DNA of 51,037 nucleotides from Welwitschia mirabilis (GCA_051453625.1 JBOZIK010000001.1:126181569-126232605), one strand, 5' to 3'; shown: positions 23,974 through 36,180, counted from the stretch's first letter. Program-made: numbers and translations. Notes: generated by a model not told the origin, from the sequence alone.

Positions 23974-25395
23974 AATTAGGAATTTACTCCAAGGTCATTC
24001 AATAGACTTGTTATTAACACAAAATGGATCTTTAAAAAAAACTACATGAGAATGGTAATATTATCAAAAATAAAGAAAGTTTAGTAGAAAAAGGATACAA
24101 CCAAGAATAAGGCATATACGTTTTAAAAAAACTTTGTACTAGTAGATTTTATGGAGTCTGTAAGAATGCTTTTAGTATTTACATGTGTTAAAAGATTTAG
24201 ACTCTATTAGATGGATGTCAAAAGTGCCTTTCTAAATGGATTACTTAAAGAGGAAGCGTATGTTAAGCAACTTGAAGGATTTACTAACTCTTATAAAATA
24301 GACTATGTTTACAAATTAAAAAAGGCCCTTTATGGTCTTAAGGAAGTACTTAGAGCTTGATATGAGAAACTCTCAAAACATTTAATAGAAACCAAATTTA
24401 AAGGAGTTATATCTAATGTTACAGTGTTCATTAAGAGGGATCATAAGGATTTTACTATTATATAAATCTGTTTGAATGATATTATTTTTTGTGCTTCTAA
24501 AAAATTATTATTTGAGATGTTTGCTAATATTATGCAGGATGAGTTTGAAATGAATCTTATGGGAGAAATGATCAACCTTTTGGGACTTCAAGTAGTGTAA
24601 CACAAATAAGATACATTCATTTATTAAATTGAATATCTTAAGAGTTTTCTATTTAAGTATGACTTACAGGATTGTAAGACTAAAGATATCCCAATGAGTT
24701 AGAGCACTAAATTAGACAAAAATAATCATGATAATAAAGTTGATTAGAAGTTATATAGAGGTATGGAGGTATGATTAGTAGTTTAATATATCTTACTAAT
24801 AATAGGTCTAATATCATTTTGAGTGTAGGGATTTATGCTCATTATTAAAGTAGTCCTAGAGAATCACATCGTATGGTAGTTAAAAAATTTTTTTACTATT
24901 TAGAAGATACTACTAATTGGGGACTTTGATATTTAAAGGACTTCTATCTTGATGTAGTTGGATATTATGATGTAGATTAGGTGAGATACAAGGATGATAG
25001 AAGAAGCACCAATGGAAGTTACTTCTATCTTGGATAATTTTTGATGTCTTGGAATGGCAAAAGGCAAAAATCAACTACTCTCTCAATTTCTGAGGTTGAA
25101 TACATCTTTGCTGAAAGTTACTCAGTTAGTTGCTTTAGATAAATCAAGATTAAAAAATTTTGAACAATTCATGGAAAGCATTTTCAATATTTTATAACAA
25201 TAAAATTTCTATCAACATCTTAAAGAACTCTATTTAGCATTCAAAAACTAAATACATCAAGATTAGATATCATTTGCTTAGAGAGCATGTACCAAATTTG
25301 GATATCATGTTGGAATACATTAATACTTATGGTCAAGTTGTTGATGTTTTTACTAAACCACTAAGTAGTAATAAGTTTATTGATCTTACCCAATA
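23974..25395 (+). pseudogene. Copia 2 reverse transcriptase and RNase H, degraded
   Basis: Coding resemblance resumes at the LTR edge with FTPRSFNRLVINTKWIFKKK and LHENGNIIKNKE, the part of RT that follows the 'NVW' block left at 12298. Then come [11 protein letters not shown]-type RT motif ([18 protein letters not shown]), [17 protein letters not shown], and the active-site region ICLNDIIF at 24466-24489. There YVDD has become CLND, so the first catalytic Asp is Asn. RNase H landmarks follow: RRSTNGSYF-like text, SWNGKRQKSTTLSISEVEY, ISINILKN-like, IKIRYHLL and VVDVFTKPLSSNKFIDL, ending near 25395. Several frameshifts and stops are present. Confidence 0.85.
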
Positions 25396-26126
25396 AGATA
25401 AGTTATCAAGTTGTCACTCTTAAATTTTGAAATCCACTTTATGATATTCTATAGGTTGAGATAATATTTAAACCATAAACTAGTAAATTATGTGCATGTT
25501 ACTTTTTTCTTTGACTATGATACTTTTATCATTATGTTAGCTATAGAAAATTTCAAAGTTATTTCATTTTCCAAAAAAGACATCTTTTAGTAGAAGATGT
25601 CTATTATGGAGATGTATTTAGTATTGTAGACATCTAGTTAGCAAATATCTTTAGATGTCTTTGAAGGTTAGCTATATTAAATTTAATTTTTCAAAATAAA
25701 CATTGTTGGATGTGTAGATGTCTATATAGTATGCAAGTAATTCATAAAGTTTATTATCAAAAGATGTATTTTGCTAAGATAAATGTCCACTTTCATTACT
25801 TTAGACATTTTTGAATTGATAGACATCTTTTAAGAACTATATTAAAAAATGAAATGCAAACTAAAATAAGGGTTTTAATCCTTATTATTTAGGAAAGAAG
25901 CCACCATCTATTATTTTTAATCCTCCACTTAATAGGTATCCCTCTTATAAACCTTTATAGTCTAGTTCTTCTTAGATATCTTAGCATAGATGTATTCGAT
26001 TTGAAAGAAGTCTTCATAGCCAACATAATAGGTGCTCTTTTCTTAATAGGTTTTCTTCTTTCTCTCAACTAATTGACTTGCATTTACTTATTAGAAGTTA
26101 ATTTCTTCCTATTCTTTTCTTTAATA
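25396..26126 (+). other. Copia 2 post-pol spacer with AGACATCT/AGATGTCT motifs
   Basis: There is no coding similarity. The 8-mers AGACATCT and AGATGTCT recur about six times between 25585 and 25830. The same words cluster in the 3' LTR of this element (28330-28700). Confidence 0.6.
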
Positions 26127-27810
26127 ATGATGAGGAGAAATTCCTCTAGTGCCTCAAAGGGTAAAGAACCTATCATAGAAACTCATTAATCATAGTAAGT
26201 CATAGTTCTATCATTATTCAACTACAAAACATTTTAAAACTTAGATCAAAAAATCCATTATTGTGGAATGGATTCTTGGATTCTAAAAGCACAAGAAAGA
26301 TCAGATTCTTCCTTATATCTCACATCTTGATTAGGACATGATAGTCTAATTAGAATCTAACATTCCAAATTTCTTTATCATGGAATTCTATGCTAATATT
26401 TCATGAGATAGATGATAGAATTGAGAATTTTCAAACTAAAGTATGAGGTAATTCTCTATTTTTTACACCTAATTATATAAATTCCATGCTTGATATAGAT
26501 GATTTGGAGCCTTTACAATTACATGTGCATTCTTCAAAGATATTTTCACATGTCACTCTATTAACTTTCATGGTGTTCATTGAGCAATATGCTATTTGGA
26601 AATTTAAAAATGAATTCTTATGAAAAATGTAGAATGAAAAAATATGGTACCATATGCATCTATTTTGAGTTTAACTACCTTCTATAATATATGTATTTGG
26701 GGAGATAGCTACAATTATTATAATCCAATGCAAACTTTTATGGTCTATTCCCTTCTCACAGGGATGAAGATTGATCTTGGATTTACTTCATGTATGGATA
26801 TTATTACTATTTTTAAGAAAGATTAAATCTTAAATTACCTTTACTTAATTAACCGGATTATTAGCTATTACAACATCTTAGTATCATAGGTTAGTCTCAT
26901 TCATCTTAGAAAGACACTTTTAGATTTGAGTGAGAAATAATGAGCATTAGTACTAGCAAGTGAAGGCACAAGCAGGGACCTTATAAGGTATAGTTTTAGT
27001 GTTCTTACTCTTCATCTACTCATAGTTCATCATTAGTAAAGAAGAGTGTTAGGATATTGCTAAAATAACAGGAAATATTGTATGAAATCTCTTAAGATTA
27101 AAGAAGCACTATTATGCAACCAGTGAAGAAGAGGCTTTTACAGGTAGTTGAAAATATATGAAGATTCTCACTTGGCCTAATTTAGAGGAGGAATTAGAGG
27201 TAGAGGCACTTCTAGAACCTCATCATATAGGATATGACTAAAGATATGTAGCAAATTTTAGTTTATTAGAGTACATTGGAGAGAAGGCATAGGCATAAGG
27301 AGAGAACCAAGTTCTAACATAGATATAAGGAGAGCCTTAAGAAATAGAATTTGAGATCTCTGATGATCAGCCTCTCATATTTTTCATGCCTTCTCACAAA
27401 TTATTATTTAACTATCCTACACAAAATTCATCTTTTCCTTGTCCACCATTCCCATCTTGCATTCCTTATCCACCACCACTTCTCACAATTTTCATTCATT
27501 CTTTACTTCTTAGTACGACTCCATCTTTCAGCACCACTTCATTCTTAGTGTATGGATTTATTGAGATAGTTATAAATATATTCTTTAGCACTTTTATTAA
27601 CCCTTATAGATACTCCTGTATGAGGAGATAGGTCTCTCAAAGCCAAGGTAAGTCATCATAGTGGTCATATAGAAGGTGGAATACACCACCTTCCACCTCT
27701 TATTCTTCATACACTATCTAGACCTCTACCACTAGGGATAGTAATGATGATAATAATGATGCAGGAGATTGCACTCAGTATACTAGTGACTTAGCTCTCA
27801 GTGATTAACT
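26127..27810 (+). pseudogene. Copia 2 third ORF (Sirevirus env-like / plant transposon protein type), degraded
   Basis: Starts with MMRRNSSSASKGKEPIIETH at 26127, the usual Lys/Ser-rich opening of the extra ORF found after pol in Sirevirus-like copia elements. It then has an 'EFYANIS' box (about 26378), typical of the plant-transposon domain, and PYASILSLTTFYNICI to FMVYSLLTGMKIDLGFTS (26650-26790). The latter fits the later 'Y.LL.G..INLG' part of that domain. A Pro/Ser-rich tail (27386-27560) and an acidic Asp/Asn run (about 27740-27790) close it. The reading shifts among all three frames and has many stops. The function of this ORF is unknown even in intact elements; 'env-like' is a historical label. 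Confidence 0.6.
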
Positions 27811-28121
27811 CCTTTTGTGTTGTCTAAAAAAGGGAAGAATATGGGTAGATCACATTGGACACTATTAATGATAAGCATTTGTTATTGGAAAAAATTTTCA
27901 TGATTTTTTTTATCTATATGCTTTAACATGTATTTATTAGTTTATACATCTTCTTAATTAATATTCTGCAAATGATTATGTATAGTGAACAAAATTTTTC
28001 AAACTGTTAAACTTTATATCATGCCTCAAGTAATACATTATGTTCTCTCTTAAACTAAGCTATCCCAAGTTAATTTATAAAACATGATTACCCTAATAAA
28101 ATTTATCAACTTTTGGACATC

Positions 28122-28138
28122 ATCAAAAAGGAAAACAT
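28122..28138 (+). promoter_or_regulatory. Polypurine tract of copia 2
   Basis: 'tcaaaaaggaaaaca' in the context 'tttggacatcatcaaaaagg' lies just before the LTR start 'tattggtgaaatcc' (expected TGTTGGTG). This context is characteristic of the PPT of Tork/Sirevirus-like copia elements. Confidence 0.7.
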
Positions 28139-29547
28139 TATTGGTGAAATCCTAATTTTATTGATTCCACTTATCAAATGTAATGTATCTAATGTATAAA
28201 TAGGTAAATTTGGAGATCATCAAAATTGAAAAAAGGATTAATCTAATCAAAACCTTAAAGTTCATATTACACAGAAGCTTTAGCTTAGATTTCATGAAGG
28301 ATAGATAAAATTGACTTAATACATCTACATATGTAAAGACATCTATGTAAAAGACATCTATATTCAAAGACATCTACATTGAACTAGACTTCATCAAATA
28401 GCCAAATTCATCTATAATGTAAAAGATGTCTATATTAAACTAGGATGCTGAGATAAGAAGAAGACATCTATCAGATTAAAGACATCTATGTTATTACATC
28501 TAACGAAAGACGTCTATAAGGTTAAAGACATTTATGCTAGACTAGAAGAGGTAATAGAGGTAAGTTGTATTTTGATGAGTTATTTATATTACAGAGAAAA
28601 AAAACAAGTTTGACATCTTATATTTATGATTACTAAGGGTCATAGATATAATAGCTTAAATTTTATTAAAATCTAGGAAATTTGATCAAAGATGTCTTTT
28701 ATAGTAAAGACATCTGCCTTACAAAAATGTCTATCTTAAAAATTTAATGAAAAAATAAATATCAATTAAATGACCAAATATCAATCATTTCTATCCATTA
28801 CACAATGCTTAAACATTTTCAAATAACTATCTCTCTAAGGTAAAGGTAAAGAAGACATCAAAAGTATAAAGGATACAAAGAAAAAAGAAAAACAAGTTAC
28901 TCATGTGGGTGATTGGTACTACACTAAATCTTTTAGCTATCTTTTTGGAAAGGATTATCTAGTGAATACATTATTGACTCATTGTCTCTTACAATTGCTA
29001 CATCATTGTAATCTAAAACACTTGCAAATGATAACACAAAGGGAAAACTAAAGTGTTTATCAAATTAACATTTTTTAAAGATTTTTCCTTCCTTTCTTAT
29101 TATTATCTAATGGAAGTTAAACTATGAGAACTATTATATCTTTTAATATACATCTTATAATGTATTTCTTATTTTTATTATTAGGATCGATTACTAGGAT
29201 TTTCAAACTATAAGAAAACCCTTATATAAATGTACTTGTATAAGTACTTGTAAGTATATTTTTGCTTTGCTTTATCATAAATCCCTAAGAAAAGGAGAGT
29301 GCTACATGATAAGGAGCATCTTAGTTTCATTTAAAATTAGTAATGCTCAAAAGCCACTCCTTTGTAGGTTAAGAGTATCCAAAGGAATGAAAGGAATCTA
29401 CCCTTTATATGTGAATATATCGAGGTTGGGGAATTATGTTAATTTTATAAGTTTTTATTATGTAAATTTTAATTTATTTTTATTAGAGTTTTTATTGGTA
29501 GAGCCATTCACCCATGCCCTTTGAGTTCAATGGTCCTCGCTCTAACA
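28139..29547 (+). repeat. 3' LTR of copia 2
   Basis: About 1409 bases from 'tattggtgaa' (TG changed to TA) to 'cctcgctctaaca' at 29547. A TATA box (tatataa) lies at 29223-29229, about 325 bases from the end. The final 'attcacccatgcc...ctaaca' resembles copia LTR ends. U3 has about ten copies of the AGACGTCT-derived 8-mers. The 5' LTR is outside the window, so the start is set by the PPT. Confidence 0.7.
28330..28740 (+). repeat. Dispersed AGACGTCT-derived palindrome cluster in U3
   Basis: One intact AGACGTCT (about 28507) stands among AGACATCT (about six copies) and AGATGTCT (about two), often followed by 'at'. The two variants are the products expected from CpG deamination of the palindrome on either strand. 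Confidence 0.7.
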
Positions 29548-30789
29548 TTCATTATAAAAAGGACAACATACTCCATTTTATTTAGCTAGATTCCATTTCA
29601 TGTTATTCTATTGTATTTTATGCTAAGACTAATGGATTCTTATTTCTAAATTATTCATTTAACATGGGTATTTCTTAAGAATGGCATGGCATTTTAGTTA
29701 TGGCTTGATATTTTATGGTTGTGTATTATAGCTTTATTCTATTTAATTTAATAAAATGCTATGATTATTTGATTTAATCTCTTAATCTTAAGTATGATTA
29801 TGATATATTTTTAATGCTTTTAGTAAGTTAAAGAAATGATAGTTGATTCTTTGATGTAATACTTTTGATAGTAAGTGTGGACGTTCATACATACTTATTA
29901 TGCTTGAGTTTCTACTAAAGTATATTAAAACTTATATATTATTTTTGAGTGATTCATTTATGTTTTTATGTTAATTCATGATTCATAATAATTTTTTATG
30001 GTCTTTGAAGATTATTGATGATTTTCATGTTTATATAGATATGTTATAAGAGCTAAGATAACTTATAGTTTTCACGAATACTCATGTTGTAAATGAAATT
30101 ATGTCATCATGCTCGAGCTTTGATGAATCTTAATATTTTTAATTTAATAATAGAGAAAACTTATTTCTATTATATGAATTCTTGTGATTGCTATTATGTT
30201 CATGTTAGATTTTGAGAGGTATGCTTCATTCTTAGCTTTAGTGTCTCATCTTACTAAAACATTTGTTCTCATTTTTATTCTCTTTTCTTTAAGATCTCTT
30301 CTCATTACATTTAGTTTTGTAATTGTTTTAATAATAGTTTATCTCATCTATTCTCAATAAAAGAATAACACTAGGACTATACTAAAAATGGAACTCCTAG
30401 TTTTTATTTAGTAAAATTTTGGACATGGAATCATAAGATTTATACCCCTAGGATGATCATGTGTTACCATAATTAGGAGATAAGTGTAGTCATATTTTTA
30501 TCATGAAAACATGATGACATAATCTCATTTACCATATAAGTATTAATAAAGACTCTAGGTCACTTTAGCTTTTATAGCTTACTTAATAAACATGAAAAGT
30601 AGGAAATTATCCTAGTTTATACCAAATAGTATTAACTATAGACTAGGATTAACACATAGAGAGTTATTTAGAAATATTAAAAAAACTTAATATACTTGAA
30701 TCCATATCAAGTATTAAAGTATAGAAAAACATGCATAGTTAAAATCATAAAACTATATTAAAGAAAGTTTTAGCAACTTATTATAGTAA
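29548..30789. other. Unassigned AT-rich sequence
   Basis: This is the flank right of the copia 2 LTR. No coding similarity, terminal repeat or RNA gene is recognised on either strand. It may be the body of the inverted LTR that is clear from 30790, since that LTR would extend to about here if full length. I could not follow homology that far. Confidence 0.4.
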
Positions 30790-31372
30790 TAGAGTAGAAG
30801 CTACATGAATGAAAGTATCAAGCTAATGCTTAAATGTCATGCTAGCCTTAAAGACTAGCTCATTCCTAAAGGGAAAAATTTACAAGTAGACATGTTTCAA
30901 GCTCCTCTTAGATTTAAATGATCAATTAAAAATAGCATATGCTAAAATATGCATTAGAATGAGGTTCATATTCCCTTTTATAGCTCAAAAATTATGGTTA
31001 AAATTAGAGTTTCCGAAATTTGCATAATTTTAAGCCACCTTAGATTAGTTTAGAAATAGCCTTAAAAGTCATAAATTCGTTCAAGGATCCTCAAATGCAA
31101 GGATGAACTCTAGTTTCTTAATAGGAGTAGTGTCACTATTAGATCCAAATAGCACTATTAGCTTTCTATAAGATCTTAGGCCTAGCTTTTAAGACATGCT
31201 CTAATGTCATATTATAAACTTAAAAATTCTAGTGATAAATGTGAAGTATCAATTTTATATAATTCTAACATCATAGATCAAAAAAAATATATAACATTAT
31301 GAAAATAAAAAATTAACTATGTAAAAAAGGCCTTAATTTGTTGAAATAAATGTATATTTTTACATGTTATCA
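30790..31372 (-). repeat. Inverted Athila-like LTR (at least its U3 and R)
   Basis: On the minus strand it starts 'tgataacatgtaaaaatata' at 31372 and follows the plus-strand LTR at 46977 ('tgttaacatgtaaaaatcta'). Shared blocks are 'aagaaactagag', 'aattatg.aaatttt', the TATA box (tataaaag; here plus-strand 30975-30982), 'gaacctcatt' and 'taaggctagcat'. TATA spacing from the LTR start is similar (about 390 versus 410 bases). Beyond 30790 I lose the match. Confidence 0.7.
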
Positions 31373-32459
31373 TAGATTCTAAACATTTTTATTTACATCT
31401 TAAGGAGTTTGATTGTATCCTTTTCATCATTACTTAAAATTTTAATACTTTAGATGTCCTTATATTGACCCTCTTTTTTTCCCCACTGAAGAGAAAGTAA
31501 AGCTTTCATTTTAGACACTCAAACCTATTTCCATCACTCACTAGGAAGATTTCAATAAACCCTTCATCAAGAACTTCTTTTATAGTCATAAGACAAATGT
31601 CCTTAAGATAAAAATCATGAACTTTTAATAAATAGATAATAAATCTTTTTTTAAACCCTAAAACATGTTAAAAATTTACTCCTTAATTATTCCTAACATG
31701 GTTTTTAGTGAGGTACAGTCATAAGATTCATCTATAAAGGCCTTTCATGAAATCATAAATAAAGATTACATGTATAAGAATATTTCTTAATTTATAAGTT
31801 GATGAATCTTGGGAGTTCCTAAAAATCATTTTAAGAGTTTTAAAAATCAGAAGAATCTAAATAAGCCATCTAGATCATAGCATACTATTAAGACAACTAG
31901 CATCTTTATACTTTCTAATAAATCCAAGGTTAATAAATGATTAGATAAACTCTTTAAAAATATTGAATCTCTTGGAACCTCTTTCAAGCTCATTACTCCT
32001 AAAACCAATTATTCCATTTGTCATGCAAATATCAATAAAACCTTAGAATGTACTTTTATTCCTATGTTTTAAAATGTAGTAAAAAAGTAAGTAGATGCTA
32101 TTAAGATCCAACAATCATTACTTTAACACCTACACCCTTAATGGATAAATCAACCAATTTTTTTTTCATGGTCATAAGATAACTATAACTATGCATTTAC
32201 AAGCTATTCTTGAAATTAATACTATTTAACATCTTACAATCATCAACCTTGATCTTATATTAGTTAAACCTCTTCATTACATTCTATAAAAGATATCCTT
32301 AAAAGATTCATAAAAGCATAAATACAAATTAATAATAACCAATAATAGTTTAATTAAAAAACCTATTTTANNNNNNNNNNAACAGTTAAACTAAGCAATC
32401 ACGTACATCCTGTTTTAACTTAGATAATGTAAGAAGGATAAAATTCTTGCATATCTTAA
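31373..32459. other. Unassigned region between the inverted LTR and gypsy gag
   Basis: No convincing coding on either strand; there is a 10-base N run at 32371-32380. Minus-strand 'gtggggaaaaaaagaggg' (about 31473-31490) is purine-rich, about 100 bases before the inverted LTR start. It could be a worn PPT region of a minus-strand Athila-like element, or chance. Confidence 0.35.
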
Positions 32460-33660
32460 ACAAACCTGAGTATTTAAAGGATGATTGAATTGATAAAGGA
32501 AACATATATTAGAGAAACTAAAGCTATACAATCAACCAAAATCTAAAAGAAAGCTTAACAAATGAGCTTGAAGCATCTAGAAATACTAGTAAGGGTGAGG
32601 AAGTTAAGAAAGAATAAGAAGAACAAATTCCAACATATAAAGGAACTTTACCTTTTTCTTAATAATTTAGAAAAATTTAGATAGAGATAAGCTATTAAGG
32701 TTTTTAAGGAATTCAAAATCAACATTTTTTTTCTTACAAGCTACTAAGAAAATTTTATATTATGCCAAATTTATTAAGGATATATGCATAGTTAGGAGAA
32801 GAATGAACATGAATAGAAGATCTTTTTTAGCCCAATAACAAGTTTCATCATTCAAATCAAATCCTTCCAAAATACAAAAATCCTAAAACTCTAACTATTT
32901 CAATTACTATTAGAAATAAACACATTAAAAAAGCCTTGTTAGATTTAAAAGCTAGTGTTAATCTTTTACCTTATTACATCTTTAAGGAACTTGGCTTAAA
33001 TGAAAACCAAACTCTAACTACAATTAGCTAATAATTCTGTGAAGTTACCTTTAGATGTAGTAAAAGATGTTACTATTCATATGAATAGTTATTTCTTTGT
33101 TACAAATTTTATGGTTTTGGAGATTGAAAGTGTCATCAATCACGTAGTCCTTGTAATCTTAGGAAGACCTTTTCACACTATTTCAAATGCCACAATCAAC
33201 TATAGGAATGGTCTTATAGAAATATCTTTTACAAACATATAATTAAATTAAATATATTTCACGCTATAAAACAATCTTGAAATGATGATGGCTTGAAATA
33301 CATTAACATTCTATAAAGTTGACTCTTTTGATCTTAAATCATCCTATTATAAGAAAAACATTTTCCATTTTTTTCCCATTTTTGGAGCATGATTCATTCA
33401 TCATCTTAAAAAATAAGCTTTTAATTGAGTTAAAAACACTCGTGAGAAATCCTTAGTATTGTATTTTAGCTAAAAATTCAATTTTTTTAATCATCCCTAG
33501 CTCAATCTTATCCCCCTTTTAAGAGAATGTCTTACTAAAATTATTGAGAAAGCATAAAAATTCCTTAGGTTAGAATTTTTTTTGACTTCAAATATGTATA
33601 TTCAAGTATTTTCATGCATCACATTTACCTTAATAAAAGTTTCAAACCCATCCTTTAATC
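32460..33660 (+). pseudogene. Athila-like gypsy gag end, protease and start of RT, degraded
   Basis: A plus-strand gag tail with the decayed 'YAKF(L)KD-LCTVKRRMN'-type block (read as GYMHS, EKNEHE near 32780-32815) leads into the protease. KALLDLKASVNLLPYYIFKE starts at about 32930, with the catalytic Asp codon at 32942-32944 but DLGAS changed to DLKAS. After a frameshift, 33039-33242 is open: KLPLDVVKDVTIHMNSYFF, then NFMVLEIES, VILGRPFHTISNATI and NYRNGLIEISF. Next is LNIFHAIKQ, then LVRNP and SIFLIIPSSILSPF near 33440-33520, and FMHHIYLNKSFKP near 33615, the leader of gypsy RT. The RT catalytic domain is not found downstream, so pol is truncated or deleted. Confidence 0.8.
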
Positions 33661-35325
33661 TCAAACTTTAGATTCTTATGAGAAAGCCCCTGTATATGAC
33701 TATTTTGCATATGAAACACATTTTAATCATTGCTTGCTTAATCCTAAGACTATTTGTTTAAAATAAAGTAAGGACCCTTGCTAGAAACAAGATTTAGCAT
33801 TATTGCATAATATTAAATTACATTTATTTCTTAGTAAGTTCATTGTAAGATAGTTAAGTTTATATTCAATAAATCATGAGCTACTGATAGTGTGTTTCTT
33901 ATGAAAGTCTCATAGACCATCATTTATTCAAAATCATCAATCACCCCATACTTTCACTTTCATATGGGTTTATAAGATTGATTTATCATCTACCTCTTTC
34001 ATATTCTTATGAATTTTTGAGACTTAACAATCTTAGTTAATAATCATTTTAAGAATTCAATAATAAAGTGATCTTTATCTTTTCAAAGTTTTAATAGAGA
34101 TCTTGTAACTTATTATTTTTCAATAGAAAGTTATATTTATTTTTAAGTTATTTGTTAAATTTTATAATAATTTAAGGTCTTCAATATGGAAATACTAAGG
34201 AAAAAGATGGTTTTTATACTTTCATGTTATGAATTTACTTTAAGAATTCTAAAGGGATGAAATTTATTCTTTATTAAGCTATTGAACTAATTACGCTCTT
34301 ATGCTTATGAAAAATTTCTGTAACTACATCAAAGTTATGGAGGCCTATTAGTAATGTAAAATGATTCAATTATGGCACATTCAACTACATAAGAGGTATA
34401 AATGCTTACTGGTAATGCAACATTAAATTCTTCATAAATAATACATTAAATCTATTTGAAAGAAGATGACGTAATACTAAATGCTTAATATGGTTAAATG
34501 CTTGAAGAACTTACTCACAAATGTAGGAAGGGAAGTGAAATGAAATTAAGATGAAATTGAAGAGTTCATTTAACATGTTTTCTTTAGCAAATTAAAACTT
34601 AAAACTCTTTTTTCTACCCTTGAATGTTGTAAAGTTAATCATCAATTACTTTCTTTATCTTGATAATAAATTCAATATAATTAAAAAAAAACTTACCATT
34701 AGCTTATGTATCATAAGTCTTTTTTATTCATAGAATATATGGGTTCATCATTTTCATTTTCATTCACTAGATTTTCTTTTTTTCGTTAATTATTTCAAGC
34801 CATAAAATCCCATATTTTCCTCTATGAAAGCACATAAAAAAGCATAATTTTATTTTTTGCAATATGACCTCTTTATTCAAGTCTTAATTTAGGCCAAATT
34901 CATCTTATTTGTTAATGAAAAAAATAACTTGATGGCTAGAATTACACATTGTTTCTATAAAATCCAAGCCTTCAAGTCATCAAGTTACCTTTTCAAGAGT
35001 TTTTTTTTTACTCCCTATGATTTCCTCTTATACTATCTAGAAGCCCCTTTCCATCTGCCATGAATCATTAATGCCATCACTAGAGATACCAACACCATTG
35101 TCCAACCTCACACTCTTATTTTCTACTTCTTTCTCTAACATTTTTTTAGTCTTTTTTATCATTACAGTTCATTGATATTGTATTTTTTATTTTAAACATT
35201 GACTGTAACAGTTTTCTTTATTTTTGCTTTTATTTCTAATATCTAACCTATTTTCCTCATCTTATCTTCTTTTTGTTAATCTTTTCCTTTTTTTCTTTCT
35301 TCATTTCTATGATTTGTAGGAAATC
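33661..35325 (+). other. Unassigned remainder of the Athila-like interior
   Basis: RT, RNase H and integrase would be expected here, but I recognise none of their motifs. The space (1.7 kb) is too short for them (about 3 kb). This points to an internal deletion followed by decay. Confidence 0.45.
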
Positions 35326-36180
35326 ATGAGTGGAAAACAAGTAGCTTTTATTAAAGAGGCATATTCACCTATTTTCTTTTGATTTATGCACCTTACTACT
35401 TAGCAAAGATTGAGTTTTGAAATTAGCACTATCTTTCAAAGGACAAAGAGACATATTATTTCCACAAATAGATACTTAACTTCTAGATGAATGCCATCAT
35501 GGATGAGGAAGATTCTTGGATGATGCATTATTCTATTGATGGCACTTCTTTTGTTGTCATCTTAGGATATTTAAAGGGTATTTTTAGCATACTACACCAT
35601 GATAATTTACTTTTTTTTCTTACCAAAATTCTTGTTTTTTAATTGTAAATCTTTCAACATATAATATGTTCCAAAAAAATAGGATGTCCTATCTCATAAA
35701 TACCTTTATAAAAACCACTTATCCCTCTTTAGATTTATTATTAGAAAATAATTTCCATGCTCATGTTACTCATGCATATCATAGTTATTTGAAGATGATT
35801 AAAATAATCCAAGATAATAAATGATTTAACAAAGATAAGTATATTTTTAAAACTGTAACCACCCATGTAGGTAATAAAAAAATTTATCGCTTTCATGATT
35901 ATTCTTAGATTTGCTTGATAATGCTCTTTTTCAAACCCTTAGGTGTGATGATTAGAATAAATTCTTCATAAACACCATTAACAATAGAAACATTATCAAA
36001 GTATAGAAGTGCAAAAAGAAAGAATAGATTCTAAGAGAACTCTAACTGGAGGTATAAGAAAAAGAAGAATAAGAAGTACCTCAAGGCTTTTCTTTAACTA
36101 ATTCTTAATTTTCTTCTTCTTCTTATTCTTTTCCTATTACTCAAAAAAAGGATAAATAGAGAGATAATTATAGAAGCATC
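35326..36180 (+). pseudogene. Athila-like third ORF, left part, degraded and interrupted
   Basis: Possible start MSGKQVAFIKEAYSPIFF at 35326, after a long pyrimidine-rich leader. Later text includes LSFEISTIFQRTKRHIISTN, DDALFY-like and MDEEDSWMMHYSIDGTSFVV, then YPSLDLLLENNFHAHVTHAY and CLIMLFFKPLGVMIRINSS. It ends in Glu/Arg- and Ser-rich stretches. The layout resembles the extra ORF between integrase and 3' LTR in Athila-type elements (plant transposon protein domain), but the match is weak and no key residue can be checked. It is cut at 36180 by the LTR of copia 3 and seems to resume at 46316. Confidence 0.4.

Larger units (their letters stand above)
11790..29547 (+). mobile_element. Copia element 2 (Ty1/copia with third ORF), split by an insertion
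   Basis: A plus-strand copia element present as two pieces, 11790-12298 and 23974-29547, interrupted by the minus-strand element 12299-23973. The left piece holds the integrase tail and the RT leader. The right piece holds RT, RNase H, a post-pol third ORF, PPT and 3' LTR. Its 5' LTR, gag, protease and most of integrase are missing from the window. They presumably lie left of the gypsy element that ends at 11764. Confidence 0.82.

Noticed and set aside
27351-27631. Two overlapping open frames rich in Pro, Ser, His or Leu as possible small genes
   Set aside because: They are the low-complexity tail of the copia 2 third ORF read in two frames, without their own start context.
28158-28373. 71-codon minus-strand open frame with repeated Asp-Val-Phe words
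   Set aside because: The repeated words are the antisense reading of the AGACATCT cluster in the LTR; no independent evidence of coding.
29267-29524. 85-codon open frame as a gene
   Set aside because: It falls wholly inside the R-U5 part of the copia 2 LTR, after the TATA box, and has no recognised domain.
31473-31490. Purine-rich minus-strand run as a definite Athila PPT
   Set aside because: It is about 100 bases from the LTR start instead of adjacent, so it is only mentioned as a possibility.
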